A stretch of DNA of 17,113 nucleotides from Clostridia bacterium (GTDB lineage Bacteria; Bacillota; Clostridia; Oscillospirales; Acutalibacteraceae), in assembly GCA_017381395.1 (NCBI GenBank), contig JAFOCH010000129.1, forward strand, positions 1 to 17,113. The letters are read 5' to 3'. How positions within the stretch are numbered: the first letter of the stretch is position 1; every line of letters begins with the position of its first letter. Below, piece after piece: positions 14,720-17,113 of this stretch. Below the pieces are notes generated by a model, which was given only the letters and a program-made list of their open reading frames with translations, made no database searches and was not told where the DNA came from. Position numbers and translations under genes: made by a program.

Positions 14720-16837
14720 TTAGAACAAAAATGCATATCCAAGAATATGCTGCTGAAGTTTAAGAAGATCAAGTGCATCGACCTTTCCGTTACCGTCAGC
14801 ATCTGCACCATCAACAATTTCACTTTCACCAACGATCATAAACTGAATCAAAAGAAGGTCGGTTGAATCGAGGACACCATCGTCATTTATATCAGAAACG
14901 AGATTAGACACTCTGTCAGCTGCTTCAACTGTTGCAATAAGCTTTACGACCAGTTCATCAGATACGAGATCATATCTTACCAGTGCATCGTAGTCTGCTT
15001 TTAATTGCATAACAGTATCAATATCATTACGTGTAATTTTTTCAGGTAAATTATTGATACGATCAATTACGTCGTTGGCTGCTTCGTTATCTTCATTTCC
15101 AAAAGGCTTTTCGCCAACGGTGAAGCGAGCAAGTTCAACTGAGATATGTCCATTTGTGTTATCTTCAATGGTTCCCTTTAAAACCCATTCACCTGCGGCC
15201 GGAAGTGTATATGCATTAGCCGACATACCGGTTGAGTTACCGTAGCCTACCTGAGCGTGCTGAGAAATTCCTGCACTTTCGCATACGTAATATGCATTAT
15301 AAATCTTACCCGAATGGGTGATTCCTGTTGCAGTATTGGTGTAATTAAAGGTATAGTTATTCCACCAAGCATTATTTTTCAAACTGTCAGATACGTTAAA
15401 CTCGTTTTTGCTGAATGAAACATAGCTTGTAGATGTGGCTGATGTGTCGTTAGGAGCGTAAGTAATGGTCTGCGGCACATAGATAGCATCAAGAGCAGAT
15501 TCACAAGCTAACAGCTTTTTGTAATTTTCAACATACTCCTTGTACTCATCGTTGAGCAAGGTATATATATCACGCGCATTAGAAATAGCTTCTGCATCGG
15601 AGAGAGTAACATCTCCGGGCTCGGGTAACTCGTCAATAACTTCAATTACCTCGTATGCCTGCGCACGACCAACACTGCCATATTTAAGTGTCAAATACGA
15701 TTCATATACTGCGATATATTTCTCTTCTTCAGTAATGAAGGTCAGTGCTGCGGGAGTAAGTGCTTCGTATTCAGCAACTGCAGCTAAAATCGCATCTTCG
15801 TCATCTAATGTAACGTCGTCAGCGTTCGGCAACGCCTTTACTGTTTGGTCAAACACCTTTGCAGCGACAACGTCAGCTTGTGTTATAGCGGGATAAACCT
15901 CAATTTTCATCAGCGAGTAGCGAACACTGTTATTGTAGCAATAAAGTTCCCATACACCTGCTTTATCAAGTGTAATGCCGCCGCCACCGGCTCCAACATA
16001 AAGCTGAATATTTCCTGCCGAATTATACGAACCGGTACCACCCATTAAGGTGAAGTATGCTGTCCACGGATCAAACTTTGTTCCGTCTAAATAGATGGAT
16101 GCGTATGCAGTATTGAAAACAACTCTATCGCCAACATAGAAAGGTCCGTCGCTATCAGGAGCATACCAATAGCCATCAGTTCCGTAAGCGTCAACCATTG
16201 TTACAGTAATTGACTGAGGCTGGTAAACGTAATCGCTACCTTCACCAACTATAACAGAAACATAGTCACCAATGCCTGTAACAGTAGCATCGGTGATAAG
16301 AGCACCTGTACCACCTGATACAACATCGAGATCAAGAACAGCAAGTGATGTTGCGGCAGTGTCTAATCCTTTATTAACAGAGAAAGTAATATCAGCGTCA
16401 ACGTCCTTTGCATCAAAAGGAATGGTAAACAATACACCATTGTTAGCAGCAAGCTGATCTGCAGTAACATAACTGGAGGTGTCGCCGGTCAAAACAAATG
16501 TCAAATTGCCATCTGCAGCATTGAGCACAATATTATTTTTAATCGAATCAGCAACAACGACATTATCAACGTCAGGGGTAACAACATCTTCAACAAAACC
16601 GACGTTGATTACAGCGGCAGCAAGAACCTTGTTTCCTGCGATATAGTCGCCATAATTATCTAAAACGACAGAAAGCTCAACCGTGCCTAACTTTTCAATA
16701 GTGGTGACATTGGTTGACAAAGCAATCTTTACGTTGTCAAGTATTTCGTAAGCATTTGCAACAATACAAACCGAGAACATGGCAAGTATCATACAAACAG
16801 AAACAGCGAAAAACAAAATTCGTTTTAAAATTGACAT
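14720..16837 (-). CDS. Secreted modular protein: cohesin-like domain, two beta domains, helical repeats and C-terminal dockerin
   Basis: This 705-residue protein starts with a clear signal peptide (K5, R6, hydrophobic core 7-26, probable cleavage after ANA at 29). Residues 31-190 resemble a cohesin fold (paired strands, then NNGVLFTIPFDAKD before DADITFSV). Two related beta domains lie at 204-316 and 453-577; both open with PQ-S/T-IT and close on an AG-x-W strand. Three helical repeats follow the pattern V-x2-I-x2-LP: about 326-390, 396-452 and 588-645. The dockerin at 646-705 has two complete calcium loops (D649, N651, D653, D657, D660 and D679, D681, N683, D687, D690). No catalytic domain, SLH or sorting motif is seen. 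A dockerin would dock it to a scaffoldin or other cohesin; a cohesin-like domain could make it an adaptor. The ribosome site AAAGGA lies 13 bases from the ATG, rather far. Confidence 0.88.
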   Translation of the reverse strand: MSILKRILFFAVSVCMILAMFSVCIVANAYEILDNVKIALSTNVTTIEKLGTVELSVVLDNYGDYIAGNKVLAAAVINVGFVEDVVTPDVDNVVVADSIKNNIVLNAADGNLTFVLTGDTSSYVTADQLAANNGVLFTIPFDAKDVDADITFSVNKGLDTAATSLAVLDLDVVSGGTGALITDATVTGIGDYVSVIVGEGSDYVYQPQSITVTMVDAYGTDGYWYAPDSDGPFYVGDRVVFNTAYASIYLDGTKFDPWTAYFTLMGGTGSYNSAGNIQLYVGAGGGGITLDKAGVWELYCYNNSVRYSLMKIEVYPAITQADVVAAKVFDQTVKALPNADDVTLDDEDAILAAVAEYEALTPAALTFITEEEKYIAVYESYLTLKYGSVGRAQAYEVIEVIDELPEPGDVTLSDAEAISNARDIYTLLNDEYKEYVENYKKLLACESALDAIYVPQTITYAPNDTSATSTSYVSFSKNEFNVSDSLKNNAWWNNYTFNYTNTATGITHSGKIYNAYYVCESAGISQHAQVGYGNSTGMSANAYTLPAAGEWVLKGTIEDNTNGHISVELARFTVGEKPFGNEDNEAANDVIDRINNLPEKITRNDIDTVMQLKADYDALVRYDLVSDELVVKLIATVEAADRVSNLVSDINDDGVLDSTDLLLIQFMIVGESEIVDGADADGNGKVDALDLLKLQQHILGYAFLF

Positions 16838-16942
16838 AACGTTTCATCCATCCTTTTAAATTGCATAATTGTACTTTTACTCATAAATTTTACGATAAAT
16901 TTGTAAATATTTCAATAGATTTTTAAAATTTTATTCTAACAA

Positions 16943-17000
16943 TTTATAATATTAGTTAAATTAAATAACAAAATATTAAAAAAACTATAAAATGTGTCAA
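16943..17000 (-). promoter_or_regulatory. Candidate promoters of the dockerin gene
   Basis: Two overlapping options exist on the minus strand. The upstream one has a perfect TTGACA (17000-16995) and, 16 bp on, TAATAT (16978-16973), a weak -10. The downstream one has TTGTTA (16971-16966), 17 bp and TATAAA (16948-16943). The DNA is so AT-rich that neither is decisive. Either would give a leader of roughly 100 to 130 bases, in which I see no convincing structure. Confidence 0.4.
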
Positions 17001-17015
17001 ATCACAATTTTTGTA

Positions 17016-17044
17016 CTGACAAAAGCAATTTTTTCGCATATACT
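17016..17044 (+). promoter_or_regulatory. Sigma-A type promoter of tRNA-Cys
   Basis: CTGACA (17016-17021) and TATACT (17039-17044) are separated by exactly 17 bp, each one base off consensus. Transcription should start near 17051, about ten bases before the mature tRNA 5' end. This is the only plus-strand promoter I can support, and it is divergent from the dockerin gene. Confidence 0.75.
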
Positions 17045-17061
17045 GTATTAGTCGTTGATAC

Positions 17062-17113
<52 letters not shown>

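Noticed and set aside
16760..16837. Possible lipoprotein signal (cysteines at residues 15 and 24 of the dockerin protein)
   Set aside because: Neither cysteine is preceded by G, A or S at -1 in a lipobox context (both follow V), while ANA at 27-29 is a good type I cleavage site.

Overview
The window looks like a chromosomal segment of an AT-rich, Gram-positive anaerobe of the class Clostridia, probably a Ruminococcaceae/Oscillospiraceae-type gut or rumen bacterium. The grounds are the AT-rich intergenic DNA, strong GAGGTGA-type ribosome binding sites, the addBA (not recBCD) recombination genes, the dapL-dapF route to meso-diaminopimelate, the dgt-dnaG-rpoD order, and a secreted protein with a C-terminal dockerin. 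No mobile element, CRISPR array, rRNA or phage gene is visible. All protein genes lie on the minus strand, so transcription runs from high to low coordinates; only a tRNA-Cys at the right edge is on the plus strand.

Right to left, in order of transcription. (1) 17113-16838: the truncated tRNA-Cys and its own promoter point right, while the AT-rich spacer also holds promoter candidates for the secreted protein. (2) 16837-14720: a 705-residue exported modular protein with a cohesin-like domain, two related beta domains, three short helical repeats and a dockerin, closed by a terminator. (3) 14668-11847: a near-consensus promoter drives dapF, dapL (8-nt overlap) and a 223-residue beta-propeller-like protein of unknown role, followed by a hairpin. 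DapL makes LL-diaminopimelate and DapF epimerises it to the meso form for peptidoglycan and lysine. (4) 11823-5076: addB and addA, one base apart, encode the two subunits of the AddAB helicase-nuclease for double-strand break repair. (5) 5035-4696: rpmE (ribosomal protein L31) as a single-gene unit with its own promoter and a strong terminator. (6) 4675-84: a yigZ/IMPACT-family gene, a dgt-like dNTP triphosphohydrolase, dnaG (primase) and rpoD (housekeeping sigma factor), the last pair overlapping as ATGA. This is a variant of the macromolecular synthesis operon, with replication priming and transcription initiation coupled, and it ends in a G-U-rich hairpin.

Most of the window is conserved housekeeping DNA. 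The items most worth a second look are the cohesin-like plus dockerin protein with its internal duplications, the wholly acidic N-terminus of the sigma factor in place of a recognisable region 1.1, a near-identical 23-nt translation-start block in front of both dnaG and addA, and the unassigned propeller-like gene in the dap operon. I did not find strong evidence for a new defence, mobile or regulatory system.
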